A stretch of 64,000 nucleotides of DNA from contig NZ_SRLC01000002.1 of assembly GCF_004765605.1 (NCBI RefSeq), forward strand, positions 1,054,001 through 1,118,000, read 5' to 3'. The notes under the pieces are model-generated. The model saw only the letters and a program-made list of their open reading frames with translations, searched no databases and was not told the DNA's origin. This document shows positions 1 through 7,681 of this stretch, piece after piece. The DNA is from Hymenobacter aquaticus. Its GTDB lineage: Bacteria > Bacteroidota > Bacteroidia > Cytophagales > Hymenobacteraceae. The translations under genes and the position numbers were made by a program. How positions within the stretch are numbered: position 1 is the stretch's first letter; every line of letters starts with the position of its first letter.

Positions 1-1
1 T

Positions 2-805
2 CAGGCCCAGAGCCGGCGTATTACGGGCAAGCTGCTGCAGTGGTCGGTCATTGGGCTGGGCTTTGGCATGAACGCCCACGCGGCGGTGCAGGCCGGGCAG
101 GAGGGCATTCTGTTCACGGTGGCTTCCATTGCCGGCACGCTCACGCTGGGCTACTTCGTGGGCCGCTGGCTGCGTCTCGACCGGAAAACGTCCCACCTGA
201 TTGCCAGCGGCACGGCCATTTGCGGGGGCAGCGCCATTGCCGCCGTGGGCCCGGTTATCAAGGCCGACGAGTCGCAGATGTCGGTGGCGCTGGGCGCGGT
301 GTTTATCCTGAACTCGGTGGCGTTGTTCGTCTTTCCGCAGCTGGGCCACGCCCTGCACATGAGCCAGAACCAGTTTGGCCTCTGGTGCGCCATTGCCATT
401 CACGATACCAGCTCGGTGGTGGGCACGGCCAGCCACTACGGCGACCAGGCCCTGCAGATTGCCACCACCGTGAAGCTGGCCCGCGCCCTCTGGATTATCC
501 CGGTGGCCCTGGGCACGGCGTTCCTGTTCAAAACGCCCGGCGCGAAAGTCAAGCTGCCCTACTTCATTCTGGGCTTTATCGGGGCCATGCTGCTCAATAC
601 CTACGTGCCGGCGCTGACGCCCCTGGCCCCGGTGGCGGTGAAGCTGGCCAAGGTGGGCCTCACCCTGACGCTGTTCCTGATTGGGGCCGGGCTGTCGGCC
701 CAGGTGCTGCGCTCGGTGGGGATGCGGCCCTTCGTGCAGGCCGTGCTGCTGTGGCTCACTATTTCGGCCGCCTCGCTCTACGCCATTCTGCACACGGTAA
801 GCTAA
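2..805 (+). CDS. YeiH-family putative sulfate exporter, 5' end outside window
   Basis: C-terminal 267 residues of an integral membrane protein of the YeiH (UPF0324) family; the frame is open to the left edge, so the start lies upstream. Family members are about 330-350 aa with ten or so membrane helices. The visible part carries the family's glycine/serine-rich stretch ASGTAICGGSAIAAVGPVI near residue 70 and the HDTSSVVGTASHYG motif near 137, followed by three hydrophobic segments. Transport of sulfate or sulfonates is only a family-level assignment and the substrate is unproven. No partner gene is visible. The 21-bp tandem array begins 17 nt after the stop. Confidence 0.85.
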   Translation, partial: QAQSRRITGKLLQWSVIGLGFGMNAHAAVQAGQEGILFTVASIAGTLTLGYFVGRWLRLDRKTSHLIASGTAICGGSAIAAVGPVIKADESQMSVALGAVFILNSVALFVFPQLGHALHMSQNQFGLWCAIAIHDTSSVVGTASHYGDQALQIATTVKLARALWIIPVALGTAFLFKTPGAKVKLPYFILGFIGAMLLNTYVPALTPLAPVAVKLAKVGLTLTLFLIGAGLSAQVLRSVGMRPFVQAVLLWLTISAASLYAILHTVS

Positions 806-821
806 GCCCCAAAAAATCCGC

Positions 822-1046
822 GCGGCTGTAAGTCGTGACCCTGCGACTCACAGCCGCGCCCTTGCGACTTCCGGTCGCGGTATTGCGACTCACAGTCGCA
901 ACCTTGCGACTCCGAGCTGCGCCTCTGCGACTCACAGTCGCGGTATTGCGACTCCTAGTCGCGACACTGCGACTCGAAGACGCGACGTTGCGACTGTGAG
1001 TCGCGGCATTGCGGCTTGGAGTCGCAATACCGCGACTCGGAGTCGC
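822..1046. repeat. Tandem array of eleven 21-bp units, each with a 15-bp dyad
   Basis: Units begin at 822, 843, 864, 885, 906, 927, 948, 969, 990, 1011 and 1032, so the period is exactly 21 bp with no slippage. The consensus is GCGACTNNNAGTCGC followed by a 6-bp spacer usually ending in TT. Units at 885, 927, 948, 990 and 1032 have perfect 6-bp arms; others differ by one base, two of which would be G-U pairs in RNA. The array lies between the convergent ends of the YeiH gene and the small gene at 1139. There is no sign of a coding function. Confidence 0.9.
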
Positions 1047-1083
1047 GAAGCAATCTGGCGCTGTCGGCTTGGGCCATGAAGCG

Positions 1084-1119
1084 AAAAGAGGCCGTTCCTT
1101 GGTAGGAATGGCCTCTTTT
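1084..1119. terminator. Bidirectional hairpin terminator
   Basis: Inverted repeat AAAAGAGGCC(G)TTCC / GGAATGGCCTCTTTT with A- and T-tracts on both flanks. It ends 20 nt from the stop of the minus-strand gene at 1139 and can serve that gene; the YeiH gene lies on the other side of the array. Confidence 0.8.
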
Positions 1120-1138
1120 CGGTTTGCTGCCGGATAGC

Positions 1139-1351
1139 CTACTTGTCGTCGGATTTCTTACGGCCCGAGCCACTTTGCTTGCCGCCGCCGTCGTGCTTGT
1201 TGACGGTGGCCCAGGCCCGGCGCTCGGCCTCGTCTTCCGGGAGGCCGCGCTTTTCGTAGCCTTCTTCGATATGTGCCGCCTGCCGCTTTTGCTTGTCGGG
1301 GTAGGCCGATTTGTCTGCTCCGGGCAGGCTTGAAAAGTCGTTAGGTGGCAG
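1139..1351 (-). CDS. Small conserved basic protein, 'plasmid stabilization protein'-like; start codon unclear
   Basis: A frame of about 70 codons ending at 1139 encodes a lysine/glycine-rich protein with the segments DKSAYPDKQKRQAAHIEEGY and AERRAWATVNKHDGGGK, then SGSGRKK and a charged tail. This matches a widespread family of about 55-70 aa often labelled 'plasmid stabilization protein', whose function is not established. The frame is closed by a TGA at 1370-1372, and between that stop and the conserved region there is no ATG, GTG or TTG. The best match to a family-like N-terminus (L-PPNDFSSLPG) begins at a CTG at 1349-1351. Either CTG is used, or the start codon has been lost and the gene is decaying. 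The C-terminal reading is secure; the start is not. Confidence 0.6.
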   Translation of the reverse strand: MPPNDFSSLPGADKSAYPDKQKRQAAHIEEGYEKRGLPEDEAERRAWATVNKHDGGGKQSGSGRKKSDDK

Positions 1352-1479
1352 AAAGAGCGGTCTGGGGGCTCAAAACCCCATACGCGGCCCCCGTGGGGGT
1401 GTTATGTCGAGCTTGGCGGCAGGGGAGTTGCGCCGGGCTACCTATCTTCGCCCATCCATTTCCGCCAATTCTTGCCGCC

Positions 1480-1728
1480 ATGCGCCAGCTCGCCGACATT
1501 CCGCATCCGGATGCCAAAATCACGCTCTTTTCCTGGAACGGGAAATACCTCATCAAGCTGGAAAAAGGCCCTTTCGAGCAAACCTACAAGGTGAGCGAAA
1601 TGGACGTGACCAGCGAGGCCGACGTGCGCCTGCTGCTCGACGAGGAGTTCATTGCCGCCGCCGTGCTGCGCTTCACCCAGATGCGCCACGATTTGCAGGC
1701 GGCCTTCGAGCGGCACGATATTTATTAA
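1480..1728 (+). CDS. Conserved hypothetical protein, 82 aa
   Basis: Small soluble acidic protein without signal peptide or membrane segment; the sequence reads like a compact alpha/beta fold (KITLFSWNGKYLIKLEKGPF, then a helical C-terminus ending ERHDIY). The ATG at 1480 was chosen over a longer reading from 1345, because the upstream part is low-complexity and overlaps the preceding intergenic region, and because TATCTTCG, one mismatch from the -7 box, lies at 1443-1450. I do not recognise a family and assign no function. The next gene, 50 bp downstream, is on the same strand. Confidence 0.75.
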   Translation: MRQLADIPHPDAKITLFSWNGKYLIKLEKGPFEQTYKVSEMDVTSEADVRLLLDEEFIAAAVLRFTQMRHDLQAAFERHDIY

Positions 1729-1779
1729 CCGCAGCCCACGCTGCTTTTGCCTTCTGACTTATTCCCGATTCTTTCGACC

Positions 1780-2508
1780 ATGAAATTCCTTGTTTCCACC
1801 CTGTTGCTGGCGGCCTGTTTCAGCCTCGTGACGCCCAAAGCCAGCGCCCAGCTCTACGAAGCCCGCACCAGCACCGTCAACTTCGAGAAGAAGGAGCGCG
1901 ACGCGGTGAAGGTGCAGGTGGAAGGCACCGCCGCCTGGACCCGCGACTTCTGGCAGAGCTGGCTGAAAGACACCTACAACATCCGCCTCAAGGGCGACGG
2001 GGTGTTTGGAGTGGGCAAAAAAGACGTGCTGGTGGCCAAGCAAACTCCCGCCTCCAGCGTGTCGGGCAAGCTCATCGACTTCTACTCGATGGTTACCTCC
2101 CCATCGGACACGACCTCGGAGCTGTCGGTTTTCGCCGCGTTTGGTGCCGATACCTTTCTGAACCCCGATAAAACCCCGACCGAGTTTGCCGCCCTGCGCA
2201 GCATGGCCCAGAGCTTCGCCGGCGCGGCCCGCATCAAGGCCTACAAGGAAAAGATTGCCGAGGCCGAAAAGCAGCTCAAGGACGCCGAGAAGGAAAAGGA
2301 GCGGCTGCAAAAGGAAATTACTTCGCTCGACGCCAACACGACCAGCAACCTGGCCCGCATCGAGGCCCTGAAGCAAACCAACATCAGCAACACCCTGAAA
2401 GCCCGCGAAGACTCGGTGAAGCTCATCACCAACGGCCAGCAAATGGAGCTGCGCAAAGTGCAGCTGCAAAAGCGCCGTGACCGTCTGTCGGCTCTGGACC
2501 GTAAATAG
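1780..2508 (+). CDS. Exported coiled-coil protein, 242 aa
   Basis: The ATG at 1780 gives a typical Sec signal peptide (MKFLVSTLLLAACFSLVTP, cleavage probably after ASAQ). Residues 25-150 are a globular part without a family I recognise. Residues 155-235 form a long charged coiled coil (AEAEKQLKDAEKEKERLQKE and following), ending in a basic tail. It is expected in the periplasm. The following gene starts 32 bp downstream on the same strand, so the two may be cotranscribed. Function is unknown. Confidence 0.8.
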   Translation: MKFLVSTLLLAACFSLVTPKASAQLYEARTSTVNFEKKERDAVKVQVEGTAAWTRDFWQSWLKDTYNIRLKGDGVFGVGKKDVLVAKQTPASSVSGKLIDFYSMVTSPSDTTSELSVFAAFGADTFLNPDKTPTEFAALRSMAQSFAGAARIKAYKEKIAEAEKQLKDAEKEKERLQKEITSLDANTTSNLARIEALKQTNISNTLKAREDSVKLITNGQQMELRKVQLQKRRDRLSALDRK

Positions 2509-2540
2509 GCTGCTTCCACCCCGCTGAACAGCTCCTCCCT

Positions 2541-3704
2541 ATGGAAAAAGACCCGTCGCCCCTCGATACCCTGCGCCAGCTCAAAGAATGGTTGGACGCG
2601 GGCACTATTACCCAGGCCGAGTTTGACACGCTGAAGCAAAAGCTGCTGTTCAGCGAGCCGACCCCGCCCGCCGCCGCGCCAGTGCCACCGGGGCCGGTGC
2701 CGCCGGTTACGGCCGCGCCGCCCGTAGCTCCCAGCCTGCCCAGCACGCCGCCGCCACCGGTGCTCGTGCCGATTGTGTCGGAGCCGGAGCGGCCGGTTAC
2801 GCCACCTATTTCGTCGTTGCCGCCCACCTCGCCCACGGCCCCGCCGGTGGTGCCCCTCAACCCGTCCGCCGCGCCCACCCGCCCCGCCGAGCCCATTTAC
2901 TCTAGCGTACCGCCGCCCCCAACTCCCGCCTTCGAGGCCGCGGAGCTGCCCGACGAGCCCGATGAAGCGGCTTACGTGGCCCCGGCCCGCAGCCCGCTGT
3001 CGACCATTCTTATCGTGGGGGGCATCCTGGCCCTGCTCGCGCTGATTGCCTACCTGACGCTGGGCAACCGCGAGTCGGAGCACCTGAGCAGCATCAGCCA
3101 GACCGGCCAGGACTCGCTCAGCACCAGCCCTGAGGTTGGGCCCCAGGCCGAGCAGATTGACCTGCCCCCCGCTGCCGCGCCCGAAACCGTGCGCGTGGCC
3201 CCGGCCTTGCCACCCGCTACGGCTCCGGCCGTTGATTCGGCGGCGGCCCAGCCCGCCACTGCGCCGGCCCCGGAAGCTACGCCCGCCGCACCCCCCGCCG
3301 ACGACAGCGCCGTGCGCAGCCGCATCGAAAGCACCCTGTCGGCTTACTACGAGGATATGAAAGCCGCGCCGTTCAGTGCCGCGCAGTATTTCGCGCCCTC
3401 CGTCGAGCGGTTCTATACCCTGCAGAATACCACGCCGGCCGCCATCAACGAGGAGCTGACCCGCAGCCACTTCCCCGAGTTTCTGGAAGCCTCCTCCGAA
3501 ATCGAGCCGGGCAGCCTGCAGATCAGCGACGCGGCCAACGACGGGTCGCGCGTGGTGACCTTCCTGGAGAAAAGCCAGGCCTTCCGCCAGTCGCAGCAGA
3601 AGCACCAGCAAACCCGGGCCCAGGTGCGGGTGCGTTTCGATAAGAACTACAAAATCAAGTACCTGCGCCAGGAACGCCTCCTAGAAAACACGTTCACCGA
3701 TTAG
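2541..3704 (+). CDS. SHOCT-domain membrane protein with Pro/Ala-rich linkers and a C-terminal NTF2-like region
   Basis: The first 40 residues form a SHOCT-type helical hairpin (LRQLKEWLDAGTITQAEFDT), a short domain often found at protein ends and thought to mediate oligomerisation. Residues 45-150 are Pro/Ala/Val-rich and probably disordered. One membrane helix follows at about 155-175 (ILIVGGILALLALIAYLTL), then a second Pro/Ala-rich linker, then a folded C-terminal domain from about 255 to 387 with an NTF2/SnoaL-like feel (short helix SRIESTLSAYYEDMKAAPFS, then beta strands). The domain order suggests a cytoplasmic SHOCT and a periplasmic sensor or binding domain. Specific function unknown. 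Confidence 0.8.
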   Translation: MEKDPSPLDTLRQLKEWLDAGTITQAEFDTLKQKLLFSEPTPPAAAPVPPGPVPPVTAAPPVAPSLPSTPPPPVLVPIVSEPERPVTPPISSLPPTSPTAPPVVPLNPSAAPTRPAEPIYSSVPPPPTPAFEAAELPDEPDEAAYVAPARSPLSTILIVGGILALLALIAYLTLGNRESEHLSSISQTGQDSLSTSPEVGPQAEQIDLPPAAAPETVRVAPALPPATAPAVDSAAAQPATAPAPEATPAAPPADDSAVRSRIESTLSAYYEDMKAAPFSAAQYFAPSVERFYTLQNTTPAAINEELTRSHFPEFLEASSEIEPGSLQISDAANDGSRVVTFLEKSQAFRQSQQKHQQTRAQVRVRFDKNYKIKYLRQERLLENTFTD

Positions 3705-3719
3705 GCTAAGAACGCAGAA

Positions 3720-3758
3720 CGTCATTCCGAGCTTGCCCAGGAATCTCGCGTGCTGACG
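3720..3758. repeat. Fragment of a dispersed GTCATTCCGAGC repeat
   Basis: The sequence GTCATTCCGAGCTTGC, then CAGGAATCTCGCGTGCTGACG, resembles short intergenic repeats of the form GTCATNCTGAGC...GAGGAATC that I recall as abundant in this group. Related sequence occurs at 10212-10313 and 35373-35425. No coding content. Confidence 0.45.
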
Positions 3759-3776
3759 TTGCAGTGCTTTATAACT

Positions 3777-3815
3777 AAAAATAGCTCACGCAACCGGGTT
3801 GCGTGAGCTATTTTT
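3777..3815. terminator. Strong bidirectional terminator
   Basis: Perfect hairpin AAAAATAGCTCACGCAACC / GGTTGCGTGAGCTATTTTT with a two-base loop, after the SHOCT-domain gene and 22 bp ahead of the next ATG. Confidence 0.9.
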
Positions 3816-3836
3816 GTGTTTCAGCTATTCTTACTC

Positions 3837-4901
3837 ATGCGTATTCCCGCTCTATACCGGCCGTTGTATCTAAGTGCGGCGCTGTTGGCCCTCGGCAGCC
3901 TGAGTTCCTGCCTGAAGATTATCAAGCCGGGCAAGCAGTTCACCGCCTACCAGCCCGCCACCGCCCCCGACTACGCCCAGCCCGATACCTGGGCCGCCCT
4001 GCCCACCCGCCGCGACTCGGCCGACGTGGTGCCCCTGGGCTCGGGCCTGCGCGACCAGCAGCAAACCGCCGTGGCCGACGTGTTCTACGTGCATCCCACG
4101 ACCTATTACAAGAGCTTTTCCTGGAATGCCGACCTCGCCGATGCGCGCCTGAACCTGTTTACCGACAACAGCACCATTCGTAAGCAGGCCACCGTGTACA
4201 ACGCCGCGGCCCGCGTCTACGCCCCGCGCTACCGGCAGGCCACGTTGTATTCTTTCTTTGATGAGAAGAGCAGCAACGGCAAAGAAGCCCTGGACCTGGC
4301 GTATTCCGACGTGAAAGCCGCGTTTCAGTATTACCTAGCCCACTACAATCAGGGCCGGCCCATCATCATTGCCGGCCACAGCCAGGGCACGTTTCACGCC
4401 ACGCGCCTGCTCCACGAGTTTTTTGATAACAACCCCAAACTGCGCAAACAGCTGGTGGTGGCCTACCTCATCGGCTTCAAAGTCAAAACCGACGAGTACC
4501 AAACGCTGCGCCCCTGCCAGGATTCTACCCAGACCGGCTGCTACGTGGGCTGGAACTCGGTGGAAACCGGCAACGAGTACCCGCCCTTCGCCGGCGGTCT
4601 GGCCACCAACCCCCTCACCTGGATCCTCGACACCACGGCGGCCCCGGCCCGCCTGAACAGGGGAGGAGTGCCGCTCAATTTCGCCCGGATTGACACGGCC
4701 GTCGTCGGGGCCCAGGTGCACAATGGCCTGCTCTGGATCAACGTGCCCAAGCCCATCGGCTACCCGCGCTTTCTGCTGCCCGGCCAGCCCCAGCTCCGCC
4801 ACTCCTTCCACATTGCCGACTACGCCCTGTTCTACCTCAACCTGCGCCGCAACGCCGTGACGCGGGTGCAGGCCTACACCGCCCAGCCCCAACGCCCGTA
4901 A
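3837..4901 (+). CDS. DUF3089 alpha/beta-hydrolase lipoprotein
   Basis: The ATG at 3837 gives a lipoprotein signal peptide with lipobox LSSC at about residues 22-25; the ATG at 3816 would add seven residues and overlap the terminator. The mature protein fits DUF3089, an alpha/beta-hydrolase-like family: an early YVHPTTYYK motif near residue 85 and the nucleophile elbow AGHSQGTFHA near 180, with Ser as the likely catalytic residue. Late in the chain, AQVHNGLLWINVPK may carry the catalytic His region. It is probably an envelope-anchored esterase or peptidase-like enzyme; the substrate is unknown. Confidence 0.85.
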   Translation: MRIPALYRPLYLSAALLALGSLSSCLKIIKPGKQFTAYQPATAPDYAQPDTWAALPTRRDSADVVPLGSGLRDQQQTAVADVFYVHPTTYYKSFSWNADLADARLNLFTDNSTIRKQATVYNAAARVYAPRYRQATLYSFFDEKSSNGKEALDLAYSDVKAAFQYYLAHYNQGRPIIIAGHSQGTFHATRLLHEFFDNNPKLRKQLVVAYLIGFKVKTDEYQTLRPCQDSTQTGCYVGWNSVETGNEYPPFAGGLATNPLTWILDTTAAPARLNRGGVPLNFARIDTAVVGAQVHNGLLWINVPKPIGYPRFLLPGQPQLRHSFHIADYALFYLNLRRNAVTRVQAYTAQPQRP

Positions 4902-4910
4902 AGCTCCTGT

Positions 4911-5036
4911 ATGAAGAATATCAATTGGCCCCGCGTCCTGATTGGCCTGCTGGCCCTACTGCTGCTGGCCGCGCTGGCGAAGAATTTAATTGGGGGCGCT
5001 AGCCGGCGGAAGTCTGTGACGGAGCAAAGCCACTGA
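4911..5036 (+). CDS. Small single-pass membrane protein, 41 aa
   Basis: A short frame with ATG at 4911, 9 bp after the stop of the DUF3089 gene and on the same strand. It encodes MKNINWPRVLIGLLALLLLA, then a short polar tail rich in Arg/Lys/Ser. One hydrophobic helix (about residues 9-26) is the only feature. The tight spacing suggests translation together with the hydrolase gene. No family recognised; could be spurious but the hydrophobic pattern argues for a real product. Confidence 0.5.
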   Translation: MKNINWPRVLIGLLALLLLAALAKNLIGGASRRKSVTEQSH

Positions 5037-5087
5037 TTGATTCTAGGCTTGTGTTATTCTGCCGAGTGTTTGCCTATAAAAGCGGGC

Positions 5088-5399
5088 TTACGGTTGCTTC
5101 CGCAATTTTTCAAGCACACTCTCCGTGAAAGGTGCCCAACGGTTAGCCGGGAATTCCTGCCGAAACTCGGTGTATCCTTGCCAGAACCAATCCTCTCTAA
5201 ACCCGTCGAAGTCGTCAGCGGAAAGCAAAGCCAAATTGTGTAGCCATTGGGTAATAGCCCATACAAACCCAAGCCTTGTCTTATAACTGCGCCTGTGCCA
5301 TAAGTTGAAGAGAAAGCTACGGCTGTAACTATGTTGCTTTATATCAACCATTGCCCAATAGAGCAATTCACGGTATAATTTCTTACGCGCTTCGGTCAT
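5088..5399 (-). CDS. Hypothetical protein, 103 aa, AT-richer than its surroundings
   Basis: Small basic, aromatic-rich protein (many Trp, Tyr, Phe and Arg; for example LLYWAMVDIKQHSYSRSF and FREDWFWQGYTEFRQEF). No signal peptide and no clear transmembrane helix. Base composition is visibly lower in GC than neighbouring genes, which suggests recent acquisition or relaxed selection. It stands alone between a plus-strand gene and the terminator of the ribosomal operon. No family recognised. Confidence 0.6.
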   Translation of the reverse strand: MTEARKKLYRELLYWAMVDIKQHSYSRSFLFNLWHRRSYKTRLGFVWAITQWLHNLALLSADDFDGFREDWFWQGYTEFRQEFPANRWAPFTESVLEKLRKQP

Positions 5400-5414
5400 G
5401 CGAATTAGATCTAT

Positions 5415-5453
5415 AAAAAAAGCCCCGCTGGCATAACGCCAGCGGGGCTTTTT
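5415..5453 (-). terminator. Terminator of the rplM-rpsI-rpsB-tsf operon
   Basis: Hairpin AAAAAAGCCCCGCTGG / CCAGCGGGGCTTTTT with a short loop, 20 bp past the tsf stop on the minus strand. Confidence 0.9.
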
Positions 5454-5473
5454 AGTGTATCAGCTTCTATAGC

Positions 5474-6310
5474 TTAGGCACCGATGGCCACGCGCTTGAA
5501 GTCGGTTACGGTCATGCCTTTCGACGTTTTGTCGAGCAGCTGAGCGATGGTCAGCGAGTTGTCTTTCACGAACTCCTGGTTCAACAGGGTGTTTTCCTTG
5601 TAGAACTTGTTCAGCTTGCCCTGGGCAATTTTCTCCAGCATAGCCTCGGGCTTGCCTTCGGCACGCGCCTGCTCTTTGCCGATTTCGATTTCGCGCTCGG
5701 TGATCGAAGCGTCTACGCCGTCTTTGTCAACGGCAACGGGCTTCATGGCTACGATCTGCATGGCTACGTCGCGGCCAACGGCAGCGGTATCAGCGTCGCC
5801 TACGTTCTTCAGGCCCACCAGTACGCCTTTCTTGCTGTCCGAGTGGATGTAGGAAGCTACTTTCTCGGCGGTCAGGGTGGCGTAGGTCAGGTTCAGCTTC
5901 TCGCCGATTTTGCCCATCAGGTCGGTGATGTGCTCCTGAATGGTCAGGCCATCATCTTCCTTGGTAGCCAGCAGCTCTTCCTGCGAGGTAGCGTTGGTGC
6001 GCACGGCAGCATCCAGAATACGCTGTACCAGCTCGCGGAAGTTGGCAACCTTGGCTACCGATTCCGTTTCGCAGGCCAGAGCTACCAGTTTGCCCGAGGT
6101 GCCGTCTTCGCTTACGGCTACGGCTACAAAGCCTTCCGACGTTTCGTTGTCAGCACGCTTGTCAGCAATTTTCTGACCCTGCTTGCGCAGAATGTCACGG
6201 GCAGCTTCGAAGTCGCCATCGGCTTCGGTCAGCGCTTTTTTGCAATCCATCATGCCTGCACCGGTCATGGTGCGGAGCTTGTTCACGTCTGCGGCGGTAA
6301 TTGCGGCCAT
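5474..6310 (-). CDS. tsf: Translation elongation factor Ts
   Basis: EF-Ts is the nucleotide exchange factor that regenerates EF-Tu-GTP. The N-terminal UBA-like domain is clear (AADVNKLRTMTGAGMMDCKK, residues 3-22), followed by the EF-Tu contact region with ALACETESVAKVANF near residue 78 and the dimerisation subdomains. Length of 278 aa is normal for Bacteroidota. It is last in the operon after rpsB, with 159 bp between them holding two hairpins, which may tune tsf expression separately from rpsB. Confidence 0.97.
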   Translation of the reverse strand: MAAITAADVNKLRTMTGAGMMDCKKALTEADGDFEAARDILRKQGQKIADKRADNETSEGFVAVAVSEDGTSGKLVALACETESVAKVANFRELVQRILDAAVRTNATSQEELLATKEDDGLTIQEHITDLMGKIGEKLNLTYATLTAEKVASYIHSDSKKGVLVGLKNVGDADTAAVGRDVAMQIVAMKPVAVDKDGVDASITEREIEIGKEQARAEGKPEAMLEKIAQGKLNKFYKENTLLNQEFVKDNSLTIAQLLDKTSKGMTVTDFKRVAIGA

Positions 6311-6347
6311 TCTTGTGAGAGTTAAGAGGAGGGGATGTTATGAGAAT

Positions 6348-6447
6348 AGAACCGGCCGGAGTAGGGGCCGGTTCTGAATAGGCAACAGAAGAGGAGGAGT
6401 ACCTAAAGAAAAAGGGAACACCGGAGCCGAGTGCTTCGCATGTTCCC
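6348..6447 (-). other. Two hairpins in the rpsB-tsf intergenic region
   Basis: A 10-bp perfect stem AGAACCGGCC / GGCCGGTTCT (6348-6375) and a 7-bp stem GGGAACA / TGTTCCC (6414-6447) lie between rpsB and tsf. Neither is followed by a T-run on the minus strand, so they look like processing, attenuation or pausing structures rather than full terminators. Function is inferred. Confidence 0.5.
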
Positions 6448-6469
6448 CTCTTCTCACTAGGTAGCCGGA

Positions 6470-7237
6470 CTATTCGTCAGCAGCCAGCTTTTCTTTGATG
6501 CCTTCGTCTTCCGACTGCTTCTTGTCAGCTTCGTCTTTGTCGACTTTGCGCTCCGACAAGCCTTCTTCGATAGCCTTGCTGATGATACCAACGATCAGCG
6601 AAATTGACTTCGAGGCGTCGTCGTTAGCCGGAATCGGGAAGTCTACCAGCTCGGGGTTCGAGTTCGTATCGCAGATAGCGAAAACGGGGATACCGAGTTT
6701 CTGGGCTTCTTTAACGGCAATGTGCTCACGCTTTACGTCCACAACGAACAGGGCAGCGGGCAGACGGCTCAGGTCGGCAATGCCGCCCAGTACACGCTCC
6801 AGCTTCTCCCGCTCGCGCGACAGCATCAGACGCTCACGCTTTGCAAGTGCTGCGTAGGCCGTGTTTTCCTTCACCATCTTGTCGATGGTGCTCATTTTCT
6901 TCAGCGACTTGCGAACCGTGGCGAAGTTGGTGAGCATGCCACCCAACCACCGGTCGGTAACGAATGGCATTTTCAGGCGCTTGGCCTCTTCGGTAACGAT
7001 TTCCTGCGCCTGCTTCTTGGTAGCAACAAACATTACTTTCCGACCGCTCTTGGCGATGTTGCGGATAGCAGTGGCGGCTTGCTCCAGCGAAACCAGGGTT
7101 TTGTTCAGGTCAATAATATGGATGCCGTTCTTCTCCATGAAGATGTACGGCGCCATTTTCGGGTCCCACTTGCGCGTAAGGTGACCAAAGTGGGCACCTG
7201 CGTCGAGCAGTTCTTTATACGTGGTGGACTGAGCCAT
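6470..7237 (-). CDS. rpsB: 30S ribosomal protein S2
   Basis: S2 of the small ribosomal subunit. Residues 8-38 hold the conserved LLDAGAHFGHLTRKWDPKM segment and GIHIIDLNKT; TDRWLGGMLTNF near residue 95 and ICDTNSNPELVDFPIPANDD near 190 are also typical. The C-terminal tail (last 30 residues) is unusually rich in Lys, Asp and Glu, as in other Bacteroidota. Third gene of the operon, 18 bp after the rpsI stop. Confidence 0.97.
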   Translation of the reverse strand: MAQSTTYKELLDAGAHFGHLTRKWDPKMAPYIFMEKNGIHIIDLNKTLVSLEQAATAIRNIAKSGRKVMFVATKKQAQEIVTEEAKRLKMPFVTDRWLGGMLTNFATVRKSLKKMSTIDKMVKENTAYAALAKRERLMLSREREKLERVLGGIADLSRLPAALFVVDVKREHIAVKEAQKLGIPVFAICDTNSNPELVDFPIPANDDASKSISLIVGIISKAIEEGLSERKVDKDEADKKQSEDEGIKEKLAADE

Positions 7238-7255
7238 GATAAGGTTCCTCTGGGT

Positions 7256-7642
7256 TTAGCGTTTCGAGAACTGGAACGAACGACGAGCTTTGCGCTTACC
7301 GAATTTCTTACGTTCCACCATGCGGGGGTCACGGGTCAGGAAGCCTTCTTTTTTCAGGGCGGGCCGCACTTCGGCGTTGTCACCCACGAGGGCTTTCGAG
7401 ATGGCCAAACGGATGGCTTCAGCCTGAGCCGAGATGCCACCACCGCGCACGTTCACCTTGATGTCATACTGGTTGAGCTGCTCAACCGTGTTCAAAGGCT
7501 GGTTCACGATGTTTTCCAGGAGTTCATTGCCAAAATAGGCTTTCATTTCCCGGCCGTTGATAGTGATATTCCCTTGCCCGGCTTGCATGTAGATGCGAGC
7601 CACCGAGGTTTTTCTTCTACCAGAGGTGTTGGAGATTTCCAT
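7256..7642 (-). CDS. rpsI: 30S ribosomal protein S9
   Basis: S9 (uS9), 128 aa. It opens with GRRKTSVARIYMQAGQG and ends in the invariant FQFSKR-type tail (ARRSFQFSKR), whose terminal Lys-Arg reaches the ribosomal P site. VRGGGISAQAEAIRLAISKAL is present in the middle. It follows rplM by 39 bp, the usual L13-S9 gene pairing. Confidence 0.97.
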   Translation of the reverse strand: MEISNTSGRRKTSVARIYMQAGQGNITINGREMKAYFGNELLENIVNQPLNTVEQLNQYDIKVNVRGGGISAQAEAIRLAISKALVGDNAEVRPALKKEGFLTRDPRMVERKKFGKRKARRSFQFSKR

Positions 7643-7681
7643 TAATGAAGAATTAGAGAAAAAAGGGAAAGCGGATGAGGC

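Noticed and set aside
822..1046. CRISPR array at 822 or 42082
   Set aside because: Spacers are only 6 bp (or absent), units are degenerate tandem repeats, and no cas genes are nearby.
2241..3611. 456-aa minus-strand reading opposite the SHOCT-domain gene
   Set aside because: Arg/Gly-rich shadow of Pro/Ala-rich coding on the plus strand.
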